Positions 8,882-16,459 of a DNA stretch of 64,000 nucleotides are shown here, piece by piece. The notes under the pieces were generated by a model that worked only from the letters and a program-made list of their open reading frames with translations, was not told the origin of the DNA and ran no database searches. The translations under genes and the position numbers were made by a program. Numbering within the stretch: position 1 is the stretch's first letter; each line of letters starts with the position of its first letter. The stretch lies in assembly GCA_049323755.1 (NCBI GenBank), contig JBMOPE010000026.1, positions 310,001-374,000 of the forward strand. The letters run 5' to 3'. Source of the stretch: BRHc4a sp049323755. Lineage in GTDB: Bacteria; Bacillota; Desulfotomaculia; Desulfotomaculales; Desulfocucumaceae.

Positions 8882-9050
8882 TTTTTAGGGATTTTGGGCG
8901 GGTTTGTGAGCGGAAGCGAGGCTTCTACCATTGCAATGTTCACTAAGTATAGTTATCGCGGCAACTGCAATAGGCGGCGGACTGGCCAGCGTAATATCTC
9001 CTGCTAAATTTAAACACCGGCGCTTTTTATTTTCCAGTGTTAAAGCTATT
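8882..9050 (+). pseudogene. Remnant of an L-lactate permease (LctP family)
   Basis: The gap 8650-9061 has no intact gene. Positions 8882-8950 translate to FLGILGGFVSGSEASTIAMF, and, after a frame change, 8946-9017 translate to VIAATAIGGGLASVISPAKF. Both blocks resemble the conserved C-terminal helices of LctP-family lactate permeases, with the intervening residues missing and no start codon. This is a decayed fragment whose last bases abut the convergent gerAB. The remaining DNA from 8650 to 8880 shows only a possible promoter for the KdpD-like gene. Assignment is from memory of the family motif. Confidence 0.5.
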
Positions 9051-9061
9051 CGGGATGTATC

Positions 9062-10168
9062 TTATCTTGATTTTAAGGAAGGCATGGCTTTATGAAGTAT
9101 ACCCCTCAGCCATAGCACACATATCATTATAGAGGGTACTATATATTCAAAAGTATATGCAAAGAGCGGCCAGTATTTTTCCCTGTACCTTGATAATTCC
9201 ACGGTGCTGGTCATTAATTGAGAGGTCAGCGCCATGATTATTATGCCCATAGGCAGCACAAGGTTTCGGTAACTCTTTAAGTTCAATACTTGTGCAGTTG
9301 CAAGAACAGTAACATAATAAAAAAGTGCAATTTTGCCAAACAACCCCATAAACCAGATAATAATAATTAAAGCATCAAATCGAAACTCGGTTCCCCCCAG
9401 TACCCTTATCATTTCGAATGTGGGGAAGGTAATCCTGTCCGCAGCGGTTCCTAAAATCGCTGTGATTAAAATGGCATTGGCTATAAGTATAACTTCCAGG
9501 ATAATGATAGCAATGGCAAAACAACGTATTCCCTCCTCAGGCTTTTTTAAATATGGAAGCAGCATTGCCGATAAAATGATTTCTCCTACCCAGGCCACAG
9601 GAGGAATAGAGCCTCTGATAACCGGTAAAATGCCATTCTCAAGCACTGGGAAAAGATTTTCTATCTGCATTACACCAAAAGCCAGGAATAACGCAACAAT
9701 AAGAAAAATAGCAATAATGGCAGAGGCAAATTCAAAGGATCTTGCCACTACCTCGAGCCCACCAATTATTGCATAGGCACACAGCAATATTATTATAGTC
9801 TGCATAATCACCAGAGGTGTATTTTGCAGTATGGTGGCGCTTATCAGCTCACTGAATTCATGCACAATGATGGTGCTGGTGTGAACAAAAAATAAAAGGT
9901 AAAGTAAAGCTATGACCTTACCAAGAATATTACCAAAGCTTTCCTGCAAAAAGTGTATTAAATTACCGGAGGAAAATCTTTTTTGCAGAAAATATAAAAT
10001 CGCTAGTATATAAAAGCCCGGCAGTACAGGTAAAGCAAACGACAGCCAGGAATCCCGCCCCGCCTGGCGGGCTACTATATCCGGAAGAAACATTACTGCG
10101 GTTGCGCCAATCATATTCATGACAAGCAAAACCGTTTGAATACAGGATATTTTTCCTTTTTCAATCAT
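9062..10168 (-). CDS. GerAB-family endospore germination permease
   Basis: A 368-residue, roughly ten-helix protein of the spore germination permease family, paralogous to the one at the left end (shared ARQAGRDSW motif, family-typical length and hydrophobic spacing). It starts with ATG at 10168; the upstream ribosome-binding site is weak. As with the first copy, no GerAA or GerAC gene is adjacent. It is followed by the lactate-permease remnant on the opposite strand. Confidence 0.88.
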   Translation of the reverse strand: MIEKGKISCIQTVLLVMNMIGATAVMFLPDIVARQAGRDSWLSFALPVLPGFYILAILYFLQKRFSSGNLIHFLQESFGNILGKVIALLYLLFFVHTSTIIVHEFSELISATILQNTPLVIMQTIIILLCAYAIIGGLEVVARSFEFASAIIAIFLIVALFLAFGVMQIENLFPVLENGILPVIRGSIPPVAWVGEIILSAMLLPYLKKPEEGIRCFAIAIIILEVILIANAILITAILGTAADRITFPTFEMIRVLGGTEFRFDALIIIIWFMGLFGKIALFYYVTVLATAQVLNLKSYRNLVLPMGIIIMALTSQLMTSTVELSRYREKYWPLFAYTFEYIVPSIMICVLWLRGILHKAMPSLKSR

Positions 10169-10265
10169 ATATCAATCCGCAAAACCTTTCCGCACCGTTA
10201 TAATCCTAATATTTCATATATATCTTTTTCCTTTGAAGTTTTCAGCATACATAGAAATATATAAA

Positions 10266-10298
10266 AGAAGAGGCCCTACCTTTGGCAGGGCCTCTTCT
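10266..10298 (-). terminator. Strong hairpin terminator after the starch-binding-like gene
   Basis: A perfect 12-bp stem (AGAAGAGGCCCT / AGGGCCTCTTCT) with a nine-base loop. On the minus strand it is followed by TTTTAT. It begins 10 bases after the stop of the small carbohydrate-binding gene. Confidence 0.85.
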
Positions 10299-10307
10299 GC
10301 GGTTTTG

Positions 10308-10634
10308 CTATCTTGACTTGGTAAACATCCAATTCTGGCCGTTATTGTTGTCCCAGTTGTTGGCGCTATCCTTAAAGCAAAAACTTAATTCACTGCTTTC
10401 CATCTGGATTGTCTTTTCCCAGCCGTTATTGGTAGGCTCCATTCTGTGGTCATATACCCTGTCCCAGTTTTGTCCGAGACCGGTGTGCAGATAAACCTGG
10501 TTGGCTCCGGATTTTGCCAGCAAGCCATTATACATAATGGTTACGTCATTTTTATCGGAATGCATAAATTGCACCCTGATACCCGCCCGCGGGTCTTGAT
10601 CTCCCTGCCCGTTATTGTATCTCAGATAATTCAT
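10308..10634 (-). CDS. Stand-alone carbohydrate-binding module (CBM25/53-like starch-binding fold)
   Basis: 108 residues with no signal peptide and no catalytic domain. The features MYNGLL, VYLHTGLG, ELSFCFKDSANNWDNN and NGQNWMF follow the pattern of CBM25/CBM53 starch-binding modules (aromatic Trp/Tyr platform and the NNGQNW ending). Such modules usually sit in amylases. The free-standing form with a strong ribosome-binding site (GGAGGTG) and its own terminator suggests a small cytoplasmic or spore protein binding glycogen-like polymer; that role is inference. Confidence 0.75.
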   Translation of the reverse strand: MNYLRYNNGQGDQDPRAGIRVQFMHSDKNDVTIMYNGLLAKSGANQVYLHTGLGQNWDRVYDHRMEPTNNGWEKTIQMESSELSFCFKDSANNWDNNNGQNWMFTKSR

Positions 10635-10726
10635 AAGCTCACCTCCGGTTTATTAGTTCAAAGATAGTTTTCCCTATAGCTAAAAAAACACTCTTCTATT
10701 AATGACATTTTGGATTAACCGGCTGC

Positions 10727-11359
10727 CTATTTTTTTTCAAATACACAAATACTGTGGCCATCCATATTTTTCATAATTAACTCAAAATTTTTACCTATCC
10801 ATTCAAAGGTTTTAGGACTATAAAAACAGAAATGAGTGCAATCTTCGCGGTACCACCAGCTGCTAAAATCCTGGCAGACAGTATGGAATAAAGTTTTCAC
10901 CGCCAAAATGCCGTTTGGGGCCAATAAGGATTTTAACAGCTCTATTGTCTGATATGGCTCTTTTAAATGTTCAAACACTTCGGTACACGTTATAAGGTCA
11001 TATTTCTTATTGGCAAAAATTTTGTCCGGGAAAAAATAGGGATCATAAATGTCGGTGTTAATTCCCATCCTGCCCAGCAGAATTTTTAATACCGGACCCG
11101 GGCCGCAGCCGAAATCAAGGGCTTTTTTCACATTTTTTAATTTACCTAATTGTGCAGTATTAATAAAGTTATTTAGAAATTTTACATAGCCCTGGTTTTC
11201 AATGGTATTGTTGTGCTGATTATAACGTTGAAATTCTTCTTCACTTCCTGGAAAGAAATTTTTGTCCATAAAAATCAGGTCACAGGTATGACATCGGAAA
11301 TAAACCGGTCTTTCCGGCTTATCAATTTTTCTGGCATTTTGCCCGCAAAGTCTGCACAA
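10727..11359 (-). CDS. Class I SAM-dependent methyltransferase with N-terminal zinc ribbon
   Basis: 210 residues. A four-Cys zinc ribbon (CRLCG and CHTCDLIF) is followed by a Rossmann methyltransferase with motif I ALDFGCGPGPVL, motif II-like YDLITCTEVFEHL and LAPNGILAVKT. This layout occurs in the family that methylates sugars or small metabolites in polysaccharide clusters, but no such cluster is present. The only standard start is TTG at 11359, without a properly spaced ribosome-binding site. An in-frame ATT 12 bases upstream follows GGTGAT at good spacing, so the true start is uncertain. Confidence 0.8.
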   Translation of the reverse strand: MCRLCGQNARKIDKPERPVYFRCHTCDLIFMDKNFFPGSEEEFQRYNQHNNTIENQGYVKFLNNFINTAQLGKLKNVKKALDFGCGPGPVLKILLGRMGINTDIYDPYFFPDKIFANKKYDLITCTEVFEHLKEPYQTIELLKSLLAPNGILAVKTLFHTVCQDFSSWWYREDCTHFCFYSPKTFEWIGKNFELIMKNMDGHSICVFEKK

Positions 11360-11432
11360 TCCGCCGTTAATACTTTATCACCACTTCACTTTTATACTTA
11401 CTTATTCTAGCAAAGAACATACTCATTATAGA

Positions 11433-11461
11433 AGAGACCGGGTAAATATCCCCGGCCTCTT
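11433..11461 (-). terminator. Hairpin at the 3' end of the 102-aa hypothetical gene
   Basis: AAGAGGCCGGG pairs with CCCGGTCTCTT across a short loop on the minus strand, right after the stop codon at 11464. The trailing U-tract is weak. Confidence 0.5.
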
Positions 11462-11463
11462 GA

Positions 11464-11772
11464 TTATTCACTATATCCGAAGTAGTTTTTTCTTATCCAT
11501 GTCTTTAGATCTTCGTCAATGTCATACATGCCGCCTCTCACGTAGTCAGTACATTTATCTTGCACGGCCTTTAAAATCATTTCTTTGGGTGGCTGCTGTT
11601 TTATAGGGTTGCTTTCACAGCTGTACTTTTTCATTTTATACAGCGCAAGCTTAACGGATTCCTCATAAATGTCAATAATAAATGCATACCGTCCATCCAT
11701 ATTTTTCTTAAACTCGTCTCCAATATTGAAATCCCACGCTATCCTGTCTTCAAGTTCTTTCCAGAGGCTCAT
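11464..11772 (-). CDS. Hypothetical protein (102 aa)
   Basis: A small soluble protein, acidic N-terminally (LWKELEDRIAWDFNIGDEF), ending in aromatic residues (WIRKNYFGY). No recognised domain, signal or membrane segment. GTG at 11781 overlaps the ribosome-binding site, so ATG at 11772 (AGGAG eight bases upstream) is the likely start. It is followed by a hairpin and lies alone between the methyltransferase and the UPF0316 gene, all on the minus strand. Function unknown. Confidence 0.65.
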   Translation of the reverse strand: MSLWKELEDRIAWDFNIGDEFKKNMDGRYAFIIDIYEESVKLALYKMKKYSCESNPIKQQPPKEMILKAVQDKCTDYVRGGMYDIDEDLKTWIRKNYFGYSE

Positions 11773-11833
11773 TTCTCCCACTCCTTGATTTTTATCTATA
11801 TTTATAGTCTAACAATAAATTACATTTTTTTAT

Positions 11834-12376
11834 CTATATTCCCTTCTTTTTTCCCGGAAAAAACCCCCCGCGTATTGATCTGGAGTCATATATATTGTAA
11901 AAGGCGGAAGGATATACTTTATCAAGTGTTGAAATAGCCTTTGCCGCATCCTTTCTTTTCAGCGTTACAAAAAGAATCATTCTTTCGCCGTCCCTGCCGC
12001 ATCCAGTAACAGAGGTAACCCCGAATCCCTCTTCCCTTAATGTTCCGCAAAGATTTTCATGACTGCACTTGTCACAGATAACCTGCATTGTCAGGTAGCC
12101 CAGGGCCAGCCTTGAGTCTATTAGGCTGCCCACATAGTTGCCCATAGCAAAGCCGCCGGCGTAGGCAATCACTTTATAGGGGTCTGTAAGCCCTCCTGCC
12201 AGCACCTGGCTGATGGCAAGCAGAAATATCACCACTTCCACAAATCCTATAAGTGCTGCCAGAAACCTCCGGTCCCTGGTCAGCATCAGTATCCTTATAA
12301 CATCCAGCGACATATCCACTACCCTGGCAAAAAATATAAAAAGGTATCCTCCCACCAGGGGTAGTAAACTCTCCAT
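11834..12376 (-). CDS. UPF0316/DUF2179-family membrane protein (YebE-like)
   Basis: 180 residues with three N-terminal transmembrane helices (DUF5698 part), including the family motif FFARVVDMSLDVIRILMLTRDRR in part. A C-terminal DUF2179 domain (VTSVTGCGRDGERMILFVTL, about 115-165) is thought to sense a ligand in the cytosol. Length is normal for UPF0316. Two extra Cys (CDKCSHENLC) lie in the linker. The start is ATG at 12376 after AAAGGTGGAG. Function is not established for the family. Confidence 0.87.
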   Translation of the reverse strand: MESLLPLVGGYLFIFFARVVDMSLDVIRILMLTRDRRFLAALIGFVEVVIFLLAISQVLAGGLTDPYKVIAYAGGFAMGNYVGSLIDSRLALGYLTMQVICDKCSHENLCGTLREEGFGVTSVTGCGRDGERMILFVTLKRKDAAKAISTLDKVYPSAFYNIYDSRSIRGGFFPGKKKGI

Positions 12377-12395
12377 TTTTCTCCACCTTTCTTTT

Positions 12396-12433
12396 TAAAC
12401 GCCCAGCGGGCGTTGCCGCTGTCCCAGTAACGC
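12396..12433. repeat. Partial copy (R2) of the double-hairpin repeat
   Basis: Only the hairpin part of the second repeat family is present (AAACGCCCAGCGGGCGTT, then GCCGCTG). The GGGAATT iterons are absent. It lies between the ferritin-like gene and the UPF0316 gene. Confidence 0.55.
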
Positions 12434-12461
12434 TTTAAAGCAGCATATACTTCCTTTGCAA

Positions 12462-12487
12462 TAAAAAAGCATCTGTTTCAGATGCAT
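12462..12487 (-). terminator. Terminator after the ferritin-like gene
   Basis: GCATCTG / CAGATGC stem with a three-base loop, followed on the minus strand by TTTTTTAT. It lies about 50 bases beyond the stop of the ferritin-like gene. Confidence 0.8.
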
Positions 12488-12536
12488 AAAGTATTATATA
12501 CTCTTCCTCATAGCTTTAATAATTCCTTTATTTTTT

Positions 12537-13004
12537 TCAGTCAATCTTAGCCTGCAGTTCCTCCATATGTTCCCTGAGCTCAACCAGGTGCATTTTTTCC
12601 TCTTCCAGAAGAATGCTGAGCATATTTTTTAACACCTGTGACCTTACCTGGCTGTACATCTCCTGGTAAAGAAGTATTGAGTCCTTCTCCGCCTGAATAC
12701 CTATCGCCAGTGCCTCAACCGGAGACAAGACATCCTCCTCACTAATTTTTTGAAAAACTGATGTGCTTACTAAACTCTCTAAGAGCTTCCCTTCCTTTTC
12801 ATCAACTTCTTCGGCATTTTCTGCTTCAAGCCCAAGCATTTTTTCAAAGGAAGACCTGTGTTCTATTTCCTCCCTGGAAAGCTTTTCAAATATAGCCTTT
12901 ATTTTCGGATTGTCTGTTTTACCGGCCATTTTTGCGTAAAACCTTGATCCTTTCTCTTCATTGGCCTTTGCAATGTTCATAATACCTGCCAGGGCTGCTT
13001 TCAC
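12537..13004 (-). CDS. Ferritin-like/rubrerythrin-type diiron protein
   Basis: 155 residues forming a predicted four-helix bundle. Metal-ligand pattern: NEEKGSRFY (helix 1 Glu), SREEIEHRSSF (E..EH), QAEKDSILLY and LEEEKMHL (E..H). This is the ferritin-like family related to the rubrerythrin N-terminal domain; the C-terminal rubredoxin domain is absent. Probable role is peroxide reduction or iron handling in an anaerobe. GTG start at 13004 with GGGAGG nine bases upstream. It lies 14 bases after the glycosyltransferase stop, so the two are co-transcribed. Confidence 0.8.
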   Translation of the reverse strand: MKAALAGIMNIAKANEEKGSRFYAKMAGKTDNPKIKAIFEKLSREEIEHRSSFEKMLGLEAENAEEVDEKEGKLLESLVSTSVFQKISEEDVLSPVEALAIGIQAEKDSILLYQEMYSQVRSQVLKNMLSILLEEEKMHLVELREHMEELQAKID

Positions 13005-13018
13005 TTCCCATGCCCTCC

Positions 13019-14188
13019 CTAACTGTATTTACGTCGGCTCTTTGCTTCAAATCTTTCATTGAGAATATCTTCATAGCAGCTGATAAGCTTTCTGGCGCTG
13101 CTCATTGAAGAAAGACTCTCTGAATTGGCAATGGCTGCATTTGCCATTTCATTTCTGAGATTGCTATCGTCTAGCAGCAGCTCCAGCTTGCTCTCAAACT
13201 GTTCTTTAGAATTTTCCACAAGATATCCGTCTTCTCCGTCAGAAACCATCTCACTTACGCCAAGTGCGCTAACGGCCACCGAAGGAACCCCTGCTGCCTT
13301 GGCCTCTCCCAGCACCAGTCCCTGGGTCTCGGTAATTGACGCAAACACAAAAAGATATGCGCTGCAGTAGTATTTAGCCACCTCATCCTTGTCAACCATA
13401 CCTGTAAATATTATTCCGTCACTGACACCAAGCTCTTTGGCCTGGCCTTTAAGCGCCGCCTCCTCCGGCCCCCCTCCCACAATAACAAGTTTTGTGTCAG
13501 GGTGCCTGGAATATACTCCGGCAAATACATCTATAATAAAGCCTATATTTTTTTCTTTCCCCAGCCTCCCTACGAGCAACAAAAGCCTCGTATTTTCTTC
13601 AATGCCGTATTTTTTATGCACCCACTTGGGATCCTGGTTTTTAAACTTTTCCAGATCTATTCCGGTTGGGATTGTTTTTATTTTTACAGTCACGCCATTG
13701 TTTCTGAGGTGATCGGCAACTATTGCAGTGGGCGTTATGACCATATCACAGTCATTGCAAAATTCTCTGTAGTATTTTCTTGTTATTTCCTTTGCTATTT
13801 CCTGCCCTATGGGTATGTAGTGCACATAGAGGTCATACATAGTGTGGAAAGTAAAAACAAGGGGAACCCTCAGGAGCCTGGCGTATCTTGCTCCCAGTCT
13901 GCCTAAAAGGAAAGGAGAGTGAACGTGTATTATATCCGGCTTTAATTTTTTAATGGCCGGCCTCAGGCGCAGGGAAAAAGGAATAGCCAGTGAAAAATCT
14001 GGATTTGTGGGAGCAGGAATTGAAAGAAACCTGAAAACTCTTGTGTCATTGTCATTATTCTTATAACTGGGGGCAAATATATTAACCTCGTGGCCAAGGT
14101 GTAGAAGATCCCTGGTAAACAGCTCTATGGAGTTTACCACCCCGCTGGTATAGGGTCTGTAGCTATCTGTAAATACGCCTATTCTCAT
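13019..14188 (-). CDS. GT4-family glycosyltransferase (diacylglycerol glycosyltransferase-like)
   Basis: 389 residues with GT-B fold: N-terminal domain GVFTDSYRPYTSGVVNSIE and IIHVHSPFLLG, C-terminal GT4 domain LLVGRLGKEKNIGFIIDVF, IVGGGPEE and the E-x7-E donor-binding motif SITETQGLVLGEAKAAG. It resembles retaining 1,2-diacylglycerol 3-glucosyltransferases and other lipid or phosphatidylinositol glycosyltransferases, which act at the inner face of the membrane. ATG at 14188 is preferred over TTG at 14191. The substrate cannot be read from sequence. It forms an operon with the ferritin-like gene. Confidence 0.85.
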   Translation of the reverse strand: MRIGVFTDSYRPYTSGVVNSIELFTRDLLHLGHEVNIFAPSYKNNDNDTRVFRFLSIPAPTNPDFSLAIPFSLRLRPAIKKLKPDIIHVHSPFLLGRLGARYARLLRVPLVFTFHTMYDLYVHYIPIGQEIAKEITRKYYREFCNDCDMVITPTAIVADHLRNNGVTVKIKTIPTGIDLEKFKNQDPKWVHKKYGIEENTRLLLLVGRLGKEKNIGFIIDVFAGVYSRHPDTKLVIVGGGPEEAALKGQAKELGVSDGIIFTGMVDKDEVAKYYCSAYLFVFASITETQGLVLGEAKAAGVPSVAVSALGVSEMVSDGEDGYLVENSKEQFESKLELLLDDSNLRNEMANAAIANSESLSSMSSARKLISCYEDILNERFEAKSRRKYS

Positions 14189-14240
14189 CAAGTCCTCCGG
14201 AAATTGTCAAAATACAACAATATTATAACATATTTTCCCT

Positions 14241-14726
14241 CTATTCATCTCCGTTATTCCAATCAAAGGCGGAATAATTAATTTTCCATCCGCCTTCGGT
14301 TTTAATAAGGCCGTACAGTCCCCTGCCAAACTCAGTATGACCGTTTTCAAGGTCGTCTATACCGATTAGTGCCTCCAATACCACTCTGCTTCCATCATCG
14401 TAAATAAAAGCCATATCCACAAGCTTTGCCCGGCAGTACCAGTCAGTGTGCTCTGACACAAAGGCCCATGACCTGTCACTCAAATCTTCAAGGAGGAAGC
14501 CGGTGAAATACCTTCCCAGTGAACTATGAACCTCTTCCCTGCTCCTGGACTTCATCCACGCCTCGTCCTCTATGGATCCCCTTACTGTTTCCTTAATATC
14601 ATATTTTGCCTGTGTATAATTGATTGTCTCTTCCGGAGCAGCTACTTCCAGGCCCTGAACAGTCAGCCTTATGTTTAATAGAGCAAAAATAGTGACAGCA
14701 ATAATAAGAAATTTAATAAATCTCAA
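14241..14726 (-). CDS. Exported protein of unknown function (161 aa)
   Basis: An N-terminal signal or anchor (FIKFLIIAVTIFALLNI) precedes an acidic domain of about 130 residues with alternating strands and two Trp-containing motifs (WAFVSEHTDWYC, GGWKINYSAFDW). The fold pattern is compatible with an NTF2/SnoaL-like cone, but I cannot assign a family. TTG start at 14726 with GGGGGTG eight bases upstream. It stands alone 50 bases upstream of the glycosyltransferase on the same strand. Confidence 0.65.
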   Translation of the reverse strand: MRFIKFLIIAVTIFALLNIRLTVQGLEVAAPEETINYTQAKYDIKETVRGSIEDEAWMKSRSREEVHSSLGRYFTGFLLEDLSDRSWAFVSEHTDWYCRAKLVDMAFIYDDGSRVVLEALIGIDDLENGHTEFGRGLYGLIKTEGGWKINYSAFDWNNGDE

Positions 14727-14866
14727 TTGAGTTTCACCCCCGTTAATCTTTTGAATTCAATTAACGGGCCTTCATATCCTTGCCATATTTTGCCATATAG
14801 TATAGTCTGCCATATTTTTTTAATGATTATATATTTCCCTATGCGATGTTTTCCGTCATAAAATTT

Positions 14867-14890
14867 ATAACCGCCCTTATAGGCGGTTAT
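14867..14890 (-). terminator. Terminator overlapping the radical SAM stop codon
   Basis: ATAACCGCC / AGGCGGTTAT hairpin with a five-base loop, followed by an AT-rich stretch on the minus strand. The stem includes the stop codon at 14887-14889. Confidence 0.7.
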
Positions 14891-15765
14891 AGACCTCTCA
14901 TACTTTCTGGTTTTAGCCTGTACCTGTGAGGGTTTGCAACTACATCTCCGAGGAGTGACGCCAGGCTTTCCTTGTCATTGGGCAAAGTGCCTTTCAGCGG
15001 CAGATAATTGGAGGCGTGATTACATCTGAACACACAGCTTTTTTTCATCTCCAGGTCATCCACCAGCCACTTTAGCTCCTGTAGATTTTCAAGCGGACCC
15101 AGAAGCTGAAACTCACCGGCCTTCATTTTTTTATATAGCAGTGTATTGGGAGTAGGTGTAAGTGTAAGGGCTCCTACATAATCCGGCTGCATCCTGTTTA
15201 AAAGGCTTGCGGTCTCCACCGCGTTTTCCCTGGTCTTTGCCTTTCCGCCCAGACCGGTCAGAACCGTCACTGAGAGCTCAAAGCCAGCCTCTTTTGCCCT
15301 GAGGCCTGCCTGTGCCATTTCGTCTGAATTTACTCCCTTATTTACCTCTTTAAGTATACTGTCACTGCCAGACTCCACTCCCAGGTAAAGCAGATTAAGC
15401 CCGGAATTCCTTATACTTTTAAGCTCCTCCATGGGTTTACGCAGCAGGTCCTTTGGCCCTGCATAGGAAGATACCCTCTTGAGTCCGGGAAAAGTCCGGT
15501 ATAGGGTTTTCAAAAGAGTAATCATCCGGTCCGTTTCCATTGCCAGGGCATTGCCGTCTGCAAGGAAAACTCTTTCCACACCTTCGGCAAAGGCAGAGGC
15601 TTCCCTTATATCGTATTCAATCTCTTCCCATTCTCTCATCCTGAATTTTTTCATCTTATACATTCCGCAAAATGTGCAGGCGTTATGGGAACACCCCAGG
15701 GTAACCTGAAGTATCAGGCTAAACGCCTCACTGGGAGGTCTGAATAAAGGCATATCATACTTCAC
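14887..15765 (-). CDS. Radical SAM protein (Elp3/MiaB-like domain)
   Basis: 292 residues. The cluster motif has spacing C-x4-C-x2-C (LGCSHNACTFCGMY, Cys25, 30, 33), then FLADGNAL, LGVESGSDSILKEVNKG and a conserved TGLGGK segment typical of oxidoreductases of the coproporphyrinogen/Elp3-like branch. It binds a [4Fe-4S] cluster and S-adenosylmethionine; the substrate is unknown. A further His/Cys site (CVFRCNHASNYLP) lies near the C-terminus. GTG start with GAGGT upstream. It sits 68 bases after the FmdE-family gene on the same strand. Confidence 0.87.
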   Translation of the reverse strand: MKYDMPLFRPPSEAFSLILQVTLGCSHNACTFCGMYKMKKFRMREWEEIEYDIREASAFAEGVERVFLADGNALAMETDRMITLLKTLYRTFPGLKRVSSYAGPKDLLRKPMEELKSIRNSGLNLLYLGVESGSDSILKEVNKGVNSDEMAQAGLRAKEAGFELSVTVLTGLGGKAKTRENAVETASLLNRMQPDYVGALTLTPTPNTLLYKKMKAGEFQLLGPLENLQELKWLVDDLEMKKSCVFRCNHASNYLPLKGTLPNDKESLASLLGDVVANPHRYRLKPESMRGL

Positions 15766-15833
15766 TTAATACCTCACCCCTGTAAAAAAGAGCTATCTTC
15801 TAACTATTTAACGCAGAAAGGCTGCTTTTTACT

Positions 15834-16430
15834 CTAATCTGACTGCTTTTTTGAGCAGGGTATACAAACTTTTTTCCCACCGACATCCATTGTCCTTGTT
15901 TCCATAACGGCCTCCCCGCAGTTCTCACAGCGCAAAGACCGGTGTATTGACGCGCGGGGAGGAATATCTGCTTTAACGAAGGATATGTCAAAACAGTCTT
16001 CCCCGGATTCCAGTATATTCTTAATGTGTAGCTGTTGCAACACGCTGAATTCCTTTTTTTGCTCCTCAGTTGCCTCACCCTTGTTTACCAGCTCTCGAAG
16101 CCTTCCTAATTCAGGGTTGTGAAAGGCGCCGTATCTGACTGCTATCCGCACGGCCTGTTCTTTATCACGTGAAGCAATAGTATATACCTGCTTACCGTGG
16201 TCCAGGAAAAAGAGGTTTCCCTTGCCAAAGGTGCAGCCTGTCAAGATCTGCACTGCATCAGTGCCACAGGCATCATTTTCAACTATAGCAACAAGCTCCT
16301 CGTCAACTGACCTCTCAGTCCCAAGTTTCTGCAGGGCCAGCTCTGTAGCTCTGAAGCCCTGGGCAAGACCAGGGCAAACATGACCGTGAAACTCACGAAC
16401 CCTTTCCCAGGGTGTCTTTTCCATGCACAT
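15834..16430 (-). CDS. FmdE-family protein with C-terminal zinc finger
   Basis: 198 residues. FmdE domain with the signature FHGHVCPGLAQGFRATELAL and VENDACGTDAVQILTGCTFGKGN (conserved His/Cys metal site), followed by a TraR/DksA-type zinc finger (CENCGEAV and CIPCSK) near residues 168-193. FmdE proteins were named from the formylmethanofuran dehydrogenase operon but occur widely in non-methanogens, where they probably bind or carry metal for molybdopterin or tungsten enzymes. No Mo/W enzyme is adjacent. Start ATG at 16430 with GGAGG upstream; 29 bases after pfkA. Confidence 0.87.
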   Translation of the reverse strand: MCMEKTPWERVREFHGHVCPGLAQGFRATELALQKLGTERSVDEELVAIVENDACGTDAVQILTGCTFGKGNLFFLDHGKQVYTIASRDKEQAVRIAVRYGAFHNPELGRLRELVNKGEATEEQKKEFSVLQQLHIKNILESGEDCFDISFVKADIPPRASIHRSLRCENCGEAVMETRTMDVGGKKVCIPCSKKQSD

Positions 16431-16459
16431 GTGATACTCCTCCTTTTAATCAGCCTATT

